Positions 1-11,574 of a stretch of 64,000 nucleotides of DNA are shown piece after piece. The DNA is from Gentiana macrophylla (taxonomy: Eukaryota; Streptophyta; Magnoliopsida; Gentianales; Gentianaceae), in assembly GCA_026214975.1 (NCBI GenBank), contig CM047806.1:3695822-3759821 (forward strand). Reading direction: 5' to 3'. Below the pieces are notes generated by a model, which was not told where the DNA came from, did not search any database, and worked only from the letters and a program-made list of their open reading frames with translations. Positions within the stretch are counted from its first letter, which is position 1. Each line of letters begins with the position of its first letter. A program made the position numbers and the translations under genes.

Positions 1-2234
1 GACGATTCTGATGCAGTAGTTGATTTCTTGCTTGACGTCTGAAATTGTGATAGTTCCTTCGACCTCGCGTACCTGTTTACTCAAAAGCCATATTGAATGT
101 GTTATGGAGCTTATTGTTTACTGTGTCTTTTTTGGTGCCATAATTGGATTTTTGAAGCTGTTACCTTTGGCTGAGATTGATGCGTTGCCTTTTCAATAAT
201 TTCTGCTGATCTGTTCCTTTGCTGTTTGTTGCTTAGGTGATCTGTCATGGTAGGTGCCTGTTTTATTGCTTCCATGTTGTTTGTTACCCTGTTGAGAATG
301 CAATTTCATGTTAGTTATTGTTTTTTTGGTAGCCTTTGTTAGCTGCCGTTGTTATGTATGTGCTTATTTACCAGTTTCTTAGTTGATGCACTTGTGGAAG
401 ATCATGATCTACTGTCATGTAGCAGAATGGAACTGTTGACAATGTTCCACCTGTTTCGATTGCATTCAATTAATGTTATAGATTGTATCTTTAATATGTG
501 ATATATATTTATGTGTTTGTAACGTGTACCTGAGAATTTTGTAACAGTCACCTTCCTGCACACAAGGATAGGCATATTGTGTCTTTTTTCATGTAGCTGT
601 TGACCTGGGCTAGCTACGTAGTCCCCCCACATGGTTAACATTGCTGTACTCAAGCTGCGAATGGTTGGACATTTTTTTGATCAGAGGATAGTTGTGATAT
701 ATTTAGTATACTTGTTTGCTACTTTAACTTATATGTGTACATTAAAGCAAATATGTGAAAGACAGTAAGACTTGATCTGAAAATTGATAACACCATGCAT
801 AGTTTAATTGAATAGTGGCAAAATAAGATTATTGAATGAAGCTATGAATGAGTACATTAGATGCTTTAACAATGGAAGCAGAGGTAGTACACAATATCTA
901 TAAACCATAGAAAATATATTAGCAATAGAGTGTTATGTTGGACGTGTAGCAAGAAAATGTGAGAGATACACGGGTGGTCTAGCCGAAGACTACATTGACG
1001 TATCGTAATGCATAGTGAAGAAGCGAAAATAAGCGGAATTGCAGGGTGATTAAAGACAATGAATGCGTAAATTTGAAGGATGCTTGTTTTTGTCTCGATG
1101 TATGTTATGCAAAGTAAAGCGTCAATGTTACTTCATTGTTCATCAACAAGCGTGAATTTCTTGTATTGGTGTCAGCTTTCCATTGGCGACTACCTCTCGC
1201 GGTGATTTAATATCAACCATAACAGCAATAATGTCTAGCAAAATCAGAATGTTTTAGTACTCAGCGAAATACTTATGTTAATAAATAGTAAATGCGTTGT
1301 AGTGAATGTTGCATAATTAGTTACTCTACATTAAGCACGAAAACAACCTATGTATTTGTGCATAGCATTTGATATGTCGCCTGGTGCAATTTATTGAATG
1401 TTGGATTACAAAATAGTGTGGGCAGTGTTGTTGTGTTACAACCTTAAAAATCAGGTACTACAAATGAATGGCAAAATACTGATTGTTAAAATCTATAAAC
1501 ACAGCACATTCTGTTATCAGTATGGTGTGTAATTTATGTGGATGCGTTTAATAGTAAAATAGTTGTCAAGAGACGACATGGATCGAGAAAGACAAAGCTA
1601 GAGTATACTTATAGAGTACTTAGAACATAAATAATTAATGTATATGCGAACAAGATCTTGAGTTTATTAGTACGCGCGTTTCTCAAGAAAGTCGATTTTA
1701 TTTGTATATAGATATATACGTACCTATTGGTGTCTTGGTTCCCGCTAGTGGTGCTATGTCGGACAATGGGAAAGATTGTAGTCTTTGGGTATGCAATCAT
1801 CTCGGTAGGATCGATTATTTTTCGTATGAATGTTGCAGTGTAAATACCCATTCATATGCCATCCCGGGAGACATGGCCGAACGCCGGTTTAATTTGTTGT
1901 ACCTCGCCCGCCAACAGCGTATGTACAACCAACAACCATTCGTGCATCTATGTGGTCAATAGTTTGATCCCACATGATTGCCTCAACGATGTTCCCTAGT
2001 TTATTTCAAGAATAATTTAGTTGACTAAAAGCATATGTAAAGTGGAATGGGGAGACATATTATGAGTATTATCTTTATGCGTACCTGTGCATCCTGTAGA
2101 AGCAACTTTTCAGTGCGGCGGTTGTTAGTGCTTGTATGTATTTTCGTTTTGTCAATAAGTACAACTTTGACTCTCCAGTTCTTCGTAGCATGAGAAACCT
2201 CATTGATGAAAGTAGTTTGCATATTCTTTGCCAT
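1..2234 (-). pseudogene. RPA70-like single-strand DNA-binding protein gene of a Helitron, partial and degenerate
   Basis: The frame from 2234 begins MAKNMQTTFINEVSHATKNW and continues to LLLQDAQ. This resembles the first OB-fold of the RPA70-like proteins carried by plant Helitrons. Exon 1 is 2085-2234 (50 codons) and ends at an AG|GTACGC donor. Later exons can be read on the same strand. The 1724-1995 block contains NIVEAIMWDQTIDHIDARM and GMAYEWVFTLQHSYE, with a frame change before DPTEMIAYPKT. The 530-654 block contains TMWGDYVASPGQQLHE and ILVCRKVTVTKFS. The 372-450 block contains TLSTVPFCYMTVDHDLPQV. Weaker blocks lie at about 165-257 and 1-72. Each main block has plausible AG and GT borders. 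Exon 2 is out of phase by one base, and its frame changes suggest a dead copy. The C-terminus lies beyond the window start. RPA would coat single-stranded DNA during rolling-circle transposition. The family call is by motif resemblance; the exon joins are inference. Confidence 0.62.
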
Positions 2235-2392
2235 ATCTGCATAGTTACGTTATGAGCAACAATGTACCTATTTATGTATACTGTGTCTACAAGCAACTAT
2301 GTACCTACGTATATTGATGTATCGTGGTGTAAATGTTGTAACTGTTGTAAATATTTACAACTCAGATTTTAGAATGTAGTCTTTATAGTGTA

Positions 2393-5300
2393 CTAAGGTT
2401 GAAGTTGTGTGTGTGCCCTTTGAATTATCTCTGAAAAAACTATGTTCTGTGTTTTTCTTTCATCAGTTTTTTCTGCTAATGTGGGAGGAGCAACAAGCAC
2501 TTTTAGTGCATTGAAACTTCTGACTCGTGAGAATGCAACGTAAAGTTGACCGTGTGAAAATACAGGTTCGCGTAAGTAAATACTGCGCGATCTAATGTTT
2601 GGCCCCTGGCTTTGTTGATTGTCATTGCATAACTGAGTTTAATAGGGAATTGGTACCTCTTAAAAGCCACACCTAGTCTCTCGCTTTTTGAGGCTTGTAA
2701 TGGTATTTTGTGCAGCAATGTAGTATGCCCTACATATGGCCCCGTTCAATTTACGCGAGAATAGTATTTGTGTTGAGTTGTTTGCATATCATTCTAGTCC
2801 CGTTATGAGAGGCCTTGATGGGACTAATATTTCTCAACAACATGACGGGGAATTAATTTTCAAGACAAGTTGACGCGAGGTAGACTGCGCTAGGTTTAGT
2901 GAATTCAAAAATCTTCGTACTCTCCTTGAGTGCTTTGTGGATCAATGGTAACGTCGTTGCTCATGTATGTTTTAACCTCTCCTTCGATTCTTTGCAAAAT
3001 GACATTGTTCATTTCATCAAAGACAATATTATTCGTAGGAGCTAGCAAAGGCTCGTTCATCGTAATTTTGTAATCAATGCTGAGTTGATGTATGTTTGGA
3101 TATACAAAGTCAATCAGCTGCTGTAGTGAATGTTGTTCAGACGTAAAGGGGATTGTTATGTGGGTTGGTAGTGTAATGTTTCTATTTTCATCTTCTGGTT
3201 CTATGCCGTTCCCTACACGGAGCAGATACTCTGTGAAGAATGGGTCATCAATTGATCGCATATTTTCAGTTAGTCGTATCTGTGTAATTGATCGCATATT
3301 TTCAGTTAGTCGTATCTGTGTAAAGTGAGGCCATAACGGAGAGCGGAATAGGCTAGCATCAAGTTGTTCAGCCATACTTCCACTAGAGACAATTAGAAGA
3401 ACTTGGCGGAAATCTCCGCCAAAAATTACAATCTTGTTTCCGAAGGGTAGATCAACTTCAGTTATGTCTTTTAGCATTTCAGCAAAAGCTTCAACTGTTT
3501 CTCTGTGAGCCATTGGAGCCTCATCCCAAATTATCAATTTTGCTTCTTTGATAAGTTGCGCGGTAGCTGATTGCTTAGTAACATTTGCAATTTTACTGTC
3601 TTCATCATGTCTTCGGCGACTTAAAACGTGAATCGCTGTTTCTACCGCGGGCAAGATACAAGCGGCTACTCCAGAGGTAGGCGTGGCTAGCACTATGTGC
3701 CACGAGATCGCAAGGTTGCTATGATTTCTTTGTACAAGAACGTTTTCCCAGTTCCCCCGGGGCCATCAATAAAGTAGGCCAACGGTTTATCTGCATTGAC
3801 TTGAGCTAATATTCTGTCGTATGCTCTACGTTGTTCTTGATTAAGCTGACTTATACTTAGAATATCATCATCAGACACATCCACGTTTCTCTCGTAAGAA
3901 ATCTCTGCCTACACTGCTAGCATTGCAGAGTAAATCAAGATCAGGTCCTAGCTGAAAGTCTGTTAATCTTTTTCCCATGTGCTGAACATACTCTGATATC
4001 TCATACAATGTCTTCCGTTTTAGTTCAGCGTATGCAGTGGTAGATAAGACATTTTGTGTTCTATGGTTGTCACATAGGTGCTCTTGGTACCGCTCCCATA
4101 GCAATCTTGGATTTGATGGTGAACAGAACACAAGAATCGATGCAAATAAATGGCGTAGTCGCTGGGCATCTGGTACAATATTCCTTCTTCTAAGCACTTG
4201 TCAAGATCAGAATCAGTGGCTAACAAGTTGCGTGCTAATGCAGCCTGTCTGAAGGTTGGGTGCAGCTGACCATTGAATGTTAGTAGGTCATTGTAGGAAG
4301 ACGGTGCCCTTACATGGTTCAATAATAACCGCAGGTAGTATCGTTCTCCTTCATTGGGTGCAGCAGATACTATGCGACCAATCACTCTTCCCTTCTTCCT
4401 TACACTCCAGAAGCGTTTTCCATAATCCCACACAAAATTCTTTGGAAAATCTCTGTAAAAAAGTTGCAGAGCTGCGCCAAGATCGTCATACTGGTTCATG
4501 TAGAAGAACTGAGTCAACATGCTCTTCGAGACGAAGGTATTTGAAACCAAAGTGTCCAAATCTTGATTAACGGCAAAAGAGACGTAGTTGTTATTTGGTA
4601 GATGTAGTTGCAATGCTACTACAGCTGGTTGCATTTCAAACAGATCGAATGAGTAGATATGCCACGCAGACTTCGCGGTGTGGGCCTACTACCCGCCACG
4701 CGTTGATATTCTTCAATCTCATTGTCCGTATTTGCGTGCAGACAAGCGGAATGCAACTTTGTCAGGTCCTTTGTAGATGTACTTATATATGTACTTTACT
4801 AATTTAATTGTAGAGCAAATTTCAACATTGATGTGGCAATCGTACCTCTGAAGCAAATAAGGATTGTAAGGTACAACCCACCGGTTGTCAATCAAATGGC
4901 GACGTACTGTAGCTCTTAAACCATTGTTTCGACGCCTATACCGAGGGTAACTATCGGATCCATGTGTTGTTGCTTCTTGGAATTCCCGAGGGTATCTATT
5001 CTTGCATTTACAATTTTGCATACATGGACTATGTGGATTCCATAAACCGCAAGGCCCGTGAATCATATGACTGAGGACCAGTTTATGTAACTCTGGATTC
5101 AGTATTGGATCTGGTAATTCTGCGCTTATATAACGATCATATGCCTCAGAACTCAACAGCTTGGATTCTTGGGCCATTATTAGAAGAAGATGCGCGTGAG
5201 GCAAACCACGTTTTTGGAATTCAACAGAGTATACACAGGCTTCTGGGTTTCCAAATATCTTTTCTTGGAGAAGATCTTTCTTCAGTAGTTGAAGTTTTGA

Positions 5301-7057
5301 CCTAAAAGCTCGGCTAAGTAAATCTGGTCTATTTTGCGGTATTTCGTTCGGAAGTAGATACTTAGTGATTTCGTTCCACGCAGGATTACAGGTCATTGTA
5401 AGGAAAAAGTCAGGTTTACCAAACTGCTGAACCAATGCCATGGCGTCCATGTATCTTTTTCTCATATCTCTTGGACCTCCAACAAAGGATGGTGGAAGTA
5501 TAAACTTCTTTCCTACATCAGATCCTAGGGTCTTCCCAGAAGCAATACTATCTAATAATCCTTGTAAGCAATCAGTCCTAATTTCCCGCTGCTGTTTGTA
5601 GTAGTATTCTAACCGTGAAGTTTCAATCTTTACAAACATGTCGACTATGTATTGTTGGAAAAGTCTTCCAGTATGCAGTAGCATTGACCTATCATCCTTG
5701 CGTATCTGCATTTTGTAGCAATAGTATTGCCTGCATGACACAACATTCCGCTTGCGTGCACAAGATTGTATAGCTGCATCATCGAAAAGGAGAACATATT
5801 GAAGAAGAATGTAAGAAGAATCTACTATGGAACCATGATGGACAATTTGTACCTCGTTCCTCTTCAAATAAGAATTGCTCAAAGCCGTGATGAAAATAGT
5901 CTTGGAAGAAGAGGCAGAGGCATTGTACAACAACGTTTTTGCTTCTGCATATTGGGTGGAAGCTTTTCAATACCATGATGCCAGCCTACCTCACCATGCG
6001 TATAAAGCAACGGATACTGAAGTGAATCAAAGCAACCAAAGTTATGGCATATTTTGTGAGGAGTAGTGTTGGCGGAGTAAATTTGAATGTGACATTTTGG
6101 ATTAAAAGTGGCCTCATCATCAACACAAATAATACCAGCAACATCATTGCAACTTGGTTCATTGTACACCCGTTGATCAAGCATAGGATTATTAACGATG
6201 AATATTTGGCATTGATCTAATGAATCTAGAGACCTTAGCTGTCGTAGGAACACAGCGTAAGGATTCTGAGATAGAATATGAGTTAGCTTCAACATAATAT
6301 CTCGGGAAAAACGATCGAAACTTTTAAGCGCTCCTCAAGCTCACCGAGAATCGTAGAAGTACAATTGTATCCCACTGGGCACTGAGAGAGGTCGCTTTTG
6401 GGGATTTAGAAAATGGTGCACTTTACCTTGCACCTTAAAGATGTATATCCCTTGCTGATTTTTCAGCAAGTCATTGTCTTTACGAGCAGAGAAAGTAGTG
6501 AAAGCTAAATTGTTATTGTAAGTTCTGGCGTACTTTTGGAAAGCAACTGACTCAGGATCACCACCAGTAAATAAATCAGATAATGCATCGGGCATTTCTG
6601 TGATTGCTAACCTAATTTCTCCTTTAGAGCAACAGAAGCAAGCTGGTTCGTTGTAAAAACGGATCGCATTACAGTATCGACAGTCAGCCGCCCCAGGCAG
6701 CGTGGAAGAGGTAGACTGCGGTTCCAAAGAAACAGAGCCATCGTATGCATAACGCGCACGCAGCTCATCCCTTGCATTAACGGAAGGATAAAATTCAAAA
6801 TTAACATATGCTCTGCATGAAAAGTTTCCACGTGGACGTTGGATTAGTGGAAATGTGGCATGACCTCAGGATCTGACTTACACTACTTGTGGATGCAGAT
6901 GTAGCGGTAGTTGTATTTAAGCTACCTTGGATATTCTTTCGAGTGCGTCAGATCGCGCGACGCCGACGTTTCAGAATGAATCCTTTTTTTGCCGACTCAT
7001 ACATGCATACGCATTCCGTCTTTTCTCATTTTCAGAGCTGCGATTATCATGGTCCAT
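2393..7057 (-). pseudogene. Helitron RepHel transposase (Rep endonuclease + PIF1-type helicase), frameshifted
   Basis: A Helitron transposase read from a likely ATG at 7057 (MDHDNRSSENEKRRNAYA) to a stop at 2393-2395, about 1,550 codons, a normal RepHel length. In order it shows an N-terminal zinc-finger-like region (CRYCNAIRFYNEPACFCC, about 6640-6690) and the Helitron_like_N domain (5879-6295 and 4719-5933). The latter has the HUH motif GLPHAHLLLIM and the paired tyrosines KYIYKYIYKGPDK. A linker follows (FWSVRKKGRVIGRIVS). The SF1 PIF1 helicase has Walker A GPGGTGKT near 3760, Walker B LIIWDEAPM near 3530 and motif VI YAMTINKARGQT near 2620, ending FSHGQLYVAFSRV. The reading frame must be changed several times (near 6850, 6300, 5900, 4720, 4640, 3890, 3690, 2900-2720 and 2570), and a stop interrupts the N-terminal part near 6990. 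The copy is therefore dead. It would nick and unwind DNA for rolling-circle transposition in the nucleus. Confidence 0.9.
3251..3322. repeat. 36 bp in-frame tandem duplication inside the helicase
   Basis: Two exact 36 bp units (3251-3286 and 3287-3322) make the peptide TQIRLTENMRSI appear twice in a row on the minus strand. Twelve extra codons sit between the conserved helicase motifs. Other RepHel proteins carry this motif once, so it is a local slippage duplication that kept frame. Confidence 0.9.
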
Positions 7058-7604
7058 AGAGCAACGAGAAGAGGTAGAAACTAAGGTTTGTAAAGGAATT
7101 CAAAGGCACAGTAATGGTGTGAGCATCACACTTACTTTTACAGACGAGGCAGGTGTAAAAGCAAGAACGTAGCAATGCTGATAATCCTCACTTTACTGGC
7201 ATAAATTGTGTCTATTAAACTATAAAATTGGCAACTAAACTACAGGTAGGTCGTACAATAGCACTTGGAAGTAAAGGGACACTTATATAAGCAACCTATC
7301 AACAACAAGCCTAGTGATTGCATAAAATAAAGCTAACAGCAAGCATATAGCGCCTATATATGCCAGTAGATTGAGATTTTATATAGATCTCGGAACTACG
7401 GGGTTTGCAATAGATCCCCTAACTATTGAGGTTTGCAGTAGTACCTCTAACTACACTGACCTGAAAGCAATTCTCTTGTTTGCAAAGCAGAGTAACCACA
7501 GCACTTTTCACCCAAACTGTAAAAAGAAGACAAACAAATAAGCAAAGTCCTAAGCCTAGAAAATTATATTCGTACTTTATACATTTGAACTTAAGATGAA
7601 ATAC

Positions 7605-8260
7605 AAGAAACAAAGTTTCAATGCATCAAAGGTAGCAAACGACAGAGTTATAAATGAAACAGTAGGCACTACTCTAGGTATTCAACGTTCTACAAATCCA
7701 TATTTGATTGTCATATTTTGTTAATAACGAATATTGATTTTAAAAAGCTAACGAAGATATACTACTAATACTAAGCAGGAAAAGTAGCATGAAGCCTAAT
7801 TTACTCATTTTATATTCATTCAAATTGATTATGCAAAAATTTCATACAAGCAAACAAATTAATTGAGTAAGTTGTACTATATATAATATTGGTACCTAAA
7901 TATACTGACATAAAACATAGAAACAATAACAATAAATTATGGAAATGTAAGAAAAGAAAAGCAGAAAACATTTATAAGCAGTTTGAAAGAAAACAAAATC
8001 AAATGTTACTGCATGTATTCAAATTTTCGGTGAAACACAAAGAATAAAGTTTGAATACATAAGAGGCAGCAAACCACAGAGTTACAATTCAAACAGAAAC
8101 AGCTACGCTAGGGATTGAAGGTTCTGTAAATCCATAATTGAGCATTATATCTTGTAACTCACAAATACTGTTTCTAAAAAAAAAACAGGGACATAACTAC
8201 TACTAAGCAAAGAAAGTAACATGAAAGCTAATATAGAAAAGTTATATTCATTTTAAACAG
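7605..8260. repeat. Diverged direct duplication, offset about 434 bp
   Basis: The block at about 7613-7830 recurs in diverged form at about 8047-8255. Both run through the same landmarks in the same order: an 'AGAGTTA' stretch, 'CTAGG.ATT.AA.GTTCT', 'AAATCCATA', 'ACTACTA.TA', then 'AAGTA.CATGAA'. Substitutions and small indels are frequent, so the duplication is old. Confidence 0.6.
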
Positions 8261-8340
8261 CAAATAGCAAACCTCTATAGCATGAGCAAAATATGTCGAC
8301 ATCGTGTAACAAAGTTAATACATATACTAAAACAGTTAAC

Positions 8341-9105
8341 AAATGTCAATATATGTACGATTGCAAGAAATTTAAATGAAACACTAACCTGCAAATGAAA
8401 GTTTGTTCGATCCTGGGAAAAAATAAAAAGTTATAAGAAAGCTAGGAAGAACGTGGCTGCTTAAGAATAGAAATTTTTATACTCAGAATCATACAATACT
8501 TTTGCTATTTAGTCATTATGTAATTTCACTAACAAAGCAAACAGAAGAAGAACAATTTAATCTTTCTATTAATCAAAAACAACACAAAAAAAACCAATTT
8601 CTAATAATTAAATCAAGAGTAACATGCATTTCTAAAATTCACAGAACACATAGCAACAATGACCCACAACCTAAATAGTACAAGAGAAGTAAAGCAGAAA
8701 AATATGGGACAGAGCAATTACCACCATATCAAAGGAACATAAAGTATAATGAGATAATGTAGTAAAAACAATAACAACCAACAAAAATAACAACTTTCGG
8801 TTCATACATAATAAGATTAGGTCTAAAAACAAGAACTACAAAGATCGAGCTTTCGGTTTCAACATAATAACATTAGACCTTAAAACAGCAAAAAGATATG
8901 AAACACGCATGTAGAAAGAATGCCATGGAAGAGCTACAAAGCTATTAGCAAATACTATTTTATAACTCCCGCACATCCAGGTAAAACAGATAACGAATAA
9001 TGATAAACGGTGAAATGCAAGTATTGTAAATGGAACACTAACTTGCGTATTACAATTTCTTCGATCTGCAAAACCAAAAGCGATTATAAGAAAACTACCA
9101 ATAGA
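8341..9105. repeat. Second diverged duplication with splice-like units, offset about 660 bp
   Basis: About 8360-8450 and 9015-9100 share 'GAAACACTAAC.TGC', 'TTC.TTCGATC' and 'TATAAGAAA'. On the minus strand each copy reads as acceptor, a 23-24 nt segment beginning (G)ATCGAA, then donor GTTAGT. A shorter internal pair (ctttcggtt...acataataa.attag) lies at about 8802-8875, offset about 50 bp. Confidence 0.5.
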
Positions 9106-10134
9106 CTAAATGAATCAAAGGATTAAAGATATACGTAAACAACAATATACTTATAAAGAAAGCATAAAGGTCAGACCAAGTAAGCAAACACATACAATAA
9201 GGTTTTCATTTATCATCAACAACATCGAACAACGGCAATCAACTAAACCAAGCGACCATTGCACGAAAACAATGTAACAGATTACACAAAACGAACCTAA
9301 AGATTATAGCTAGACAAAATGCACATGAATACTATACCCAAACAAAATGTAGGTATTGACAAACCGAGAAAACATAACAAGCAAACCATGTGTATTTGAA
9401 AACTCGATTCGATACATAGCTAACCACTAACCCTCGGTAAAAACCTACGTAAATCAAACGAAACCAATTATCCAAAAAGGTGTACCAAAGACAAGGGGCA
9501 GTGTTAGGCTAATATTCCCTTTTTAAATCAGATTTCCTAACATCTTTCGCTTTTAATCATTATGTAACACATGCAATTGCACCAGCAGAGTATCCTGAAG
9601 ATAAAATTCTACAGCTTTCTAACACAGACATTAAAAAAAACAAGAAACAACATTCTATCTTCTTCCTTTGCTCCAGTCTCCTATCCCTAGCAAATCTCCT
9701 AACTATCAGAGAAAGCACACACAGCAACTACAATAAATTAATGAAAAGCAGCATGCATCAAAAAATTAAAAATAAAAAAGGAAAACATTACACCCTCCGT
9801 TTCAAACATGCTCAAATCAAACCAGCAAAAAGGAAATTCTCTTAAACAATGAATCACAAAATATCAGAGCATCCGCCGACAAACCATTTCAATATGATGA
9901 AAAGACAACAATACAGACGAATAAGCAAATGCATTTCTAATAAAGCAGATTAAAGATTGAGGCAACCAAGAAACATATTTGAAAGATGAAGGAAGAAGAA
10001 GACGTAAAATGCAGATAAATAAGTAAACCAATTTCAGAAATACAAAGGAATCCAACAGAACGATGAAGATCACAGACAGCTTAAACACCGAACACAGCAA
10101 AAAATTGGCAGCAAACACAGGCCGAAATAACTTA

Positions 10135-10208
10135 CTCGGAGCCAGAAGCAGCAGCAGAAGCCTCCCTGACATAAAAGCCGGCCATGGCATCCGTGAGAGG
10201 TATATATA
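10135..10208 (-). promoter_or_regulatory. Candidate TATA box and first 5' exon with splice donor
   Basis: TATATATA at 10201-10208 is followed on the minus strand, about 65 bp downstream, by a CCGA|GTAAGT donor (GT at 10134-10135). A GC-richer segment lies between them. This is the layout of a core promoter with a short non-coding first exon. It points toward RepHel, 3 kb away, and could drive the Helitron, but nothing proves the link. The ATG at 10185 is too close to the TATA box to be the start codon. Confidence 0.3.
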
Positions 10209-10355
10209 GCACTCCCACCGCCCACTCAACCGAACTAAGAAGAAGGCATGCAGTCTGAAGATTGGCTGCGAACGGCGGTGGTGGAAAGGAAAGGAGAGAA
10301 GTATACGCAATCAAAAAAAGCTCCATGGGTTTTTGTGTTGTGTAAGTCTATGTTA

Positions 10356-10412
10356 ATCTAAATAAATAAATAAATAACTAAATAAATAAATTAATAATAA
10401 AAAAAAAAAGGC
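10356..10412. repeat. (AAAT)n-like simple repeat and poly-A
   Basis: Runs of AAAT units broken by ACTAAAT and ATTAAT, followed by a poly-A run. Confidence 0.8.
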
Positions 10413-10492
10413 TGCAGAAGAGTACGACAAAAAAAGACGACGAAGTATGTAAATATAGTAGTTAACTCAATGTTATGATATACTAGCCATGG

Positions 10493-10513
10493 ACCCGTGC
10501 ATAATGCACGGGT
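10493..10513 (-). terminator. Helitron 3' terminal hairpin
   Basis: Arms 10493-10502 and 10504-10513 are perfect reverse complements (10 bp) with a one-base loop, 6 bp inside the CTAG terminus. Hairpins of this CCCGTGC/GCACGGG type mark the termination end of plant Helitrons. Confidence 0.75.
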
Positions 10514-11336
10514 GATGTAAAATTAAGAAGAATTAAGTTTCATTAAAAAAAAGGTAATCAAATTTTTTCAGGGTTCACTTCATTTTTCACCAGTGTCCTT
10601 TGCCTAAAAGAGAGAAATATCTTTTATTTTTTGAGGAAAAAAAAAAGAGAAATATCTTGATTCAAACAATACCGTCAGGAGATTCTTGTAAAAAAAAATG
10701 TATTACGAAATGTCATAACAAAAAGGATTAAAACACATTTTTAATTACTTGCAAATGGGAAACTCCTCTTAATCAAACTAACGCTTAATAGGTTCCATAT
10801 ATATCAAGTTCAATGCCTAAAATGGTTGAACTATAACAGCTCTTAATTTGGCAACGTCAACAATATCACCGAAAAGAGCTCTACAATCTTTCACCTCAAC
10901 ATGAAACGAATTATATGATATCATTGTGGATTCATAAATTATGTTTCTGAAAGTGAAAGGCAAATAAAACTAATAAGTATGGCAAAGAATAAAACTCGAA
11001 CAAACAATGTGCATCATTGTCTTTTGCTCATCTTTGGGAAGAACCATTTCGAGCCAATCCCTTTACCATAGAGAGAAGTAATATGTCATGTAATTGCCCT
11101 TGAAGGTCCCGAGCTTGTCACCTCTCGTCCTTTGTGTGACCAAGACCACTACAAAAAAGAACAAAACAGGACAACAACTAAACAAACATAAATCTTCGTC
11201 AAAATAAAATCATCACAAAAGCTTGTCTATGAGGACCGCTGAAGCATCTACATTACCATCAAAGTTTGCATTGGTGGTGATCCAAACTATAATACTCATG
11301 GTGCACCCGGATAGCATCACCAGTCAAGATACATAC

Positions 11337-11338
<2 letters not shown>

Positions 11339-11393
<55 letters not shown>
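11339..11393. repeat. (TA)n microsatellite
   Basis: About 27 uninterrupted TA units, inside the non-autonomous Helitron. Confidence 0.95.
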
Positions 11394-11396
<3 letters not shown>

Positions 11397-11574
11397 TGAG
11401 ATGCAATCAGCTAATGAAATTGTGGAGAATGTCAGAGAAAATAACGTAAGAGATGACACATCTTATATCAATTGGGGTCATATATATGTTTGAGATGCAA
11501 TCAGCTAATGAAATTGTGGAGAATGTCAGAGAAAATAACGTAAGAGAGGACACATCTTATATCAATTGGGGTCC
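11387..11574. repeat. 94 bp tandem duplication
   Basis: Units 11387-11480 and 11481-11574 are nearly identical; one visible difference is 'gagatgaca' versus 'gagaggaca'. The duplication starts at the edge of the TA run, so TA slippage or unequal exchange is a likely cause. Confidence 0.9.

Larger units (their letters stand above)
1..7200 (-). mobile_element. Autonomous-type Helitron, decayed, ends not located
   Basis: RepHel and an RPA70-like gene lie head to tail on the minus strand, 159 bp apart. This two-gene set is typical of autonomous plant Helitrons. The 3' end (CTRR after a hairpin, expected at low coordinates) was not found and may lie left of the window. The 5' TC end must lie right of 7057 and could be as far as about 10.48 kb, where a different Helitron's 3' end begins. 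The end given here is a lower bound. Confidence 0.75.
7200..10130. other. AT-rich non-coding stretch, possible Helitron 5' leader/intron
   Basis: No long frame on either strand. The composition is A-rich on the plus strand and contains diverged duplications, listed separately. Minus-strand splice-like borders occur (TTTCCCAG| near 8414 and TTTTGCAG| near 9068, each followed some 23 bp later by GTTAGT). This would suit a 5' leader with introns upstream of RepHel, but no coding exon is recognised. Function not established. Confidence 0.4.

Noticed and set aside
1..42. Plus-strand frame ending DDSDAVVDFLLDV and stop, like the end of a host gene
   Set aside because: The minus strand over the same bases gives a better fit as an RPA exon (VREVEGTITISDVKQ) after an AACAG acceptor, in line with the other RPA exons.
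10132..10326. Minus-strand frame with MAGFYVREASAAASGSE as a gene start
   Set aside because: The ATG lies only about 16 bp from the TATA box, upstream of the expected transcription start, and no following exon was found.
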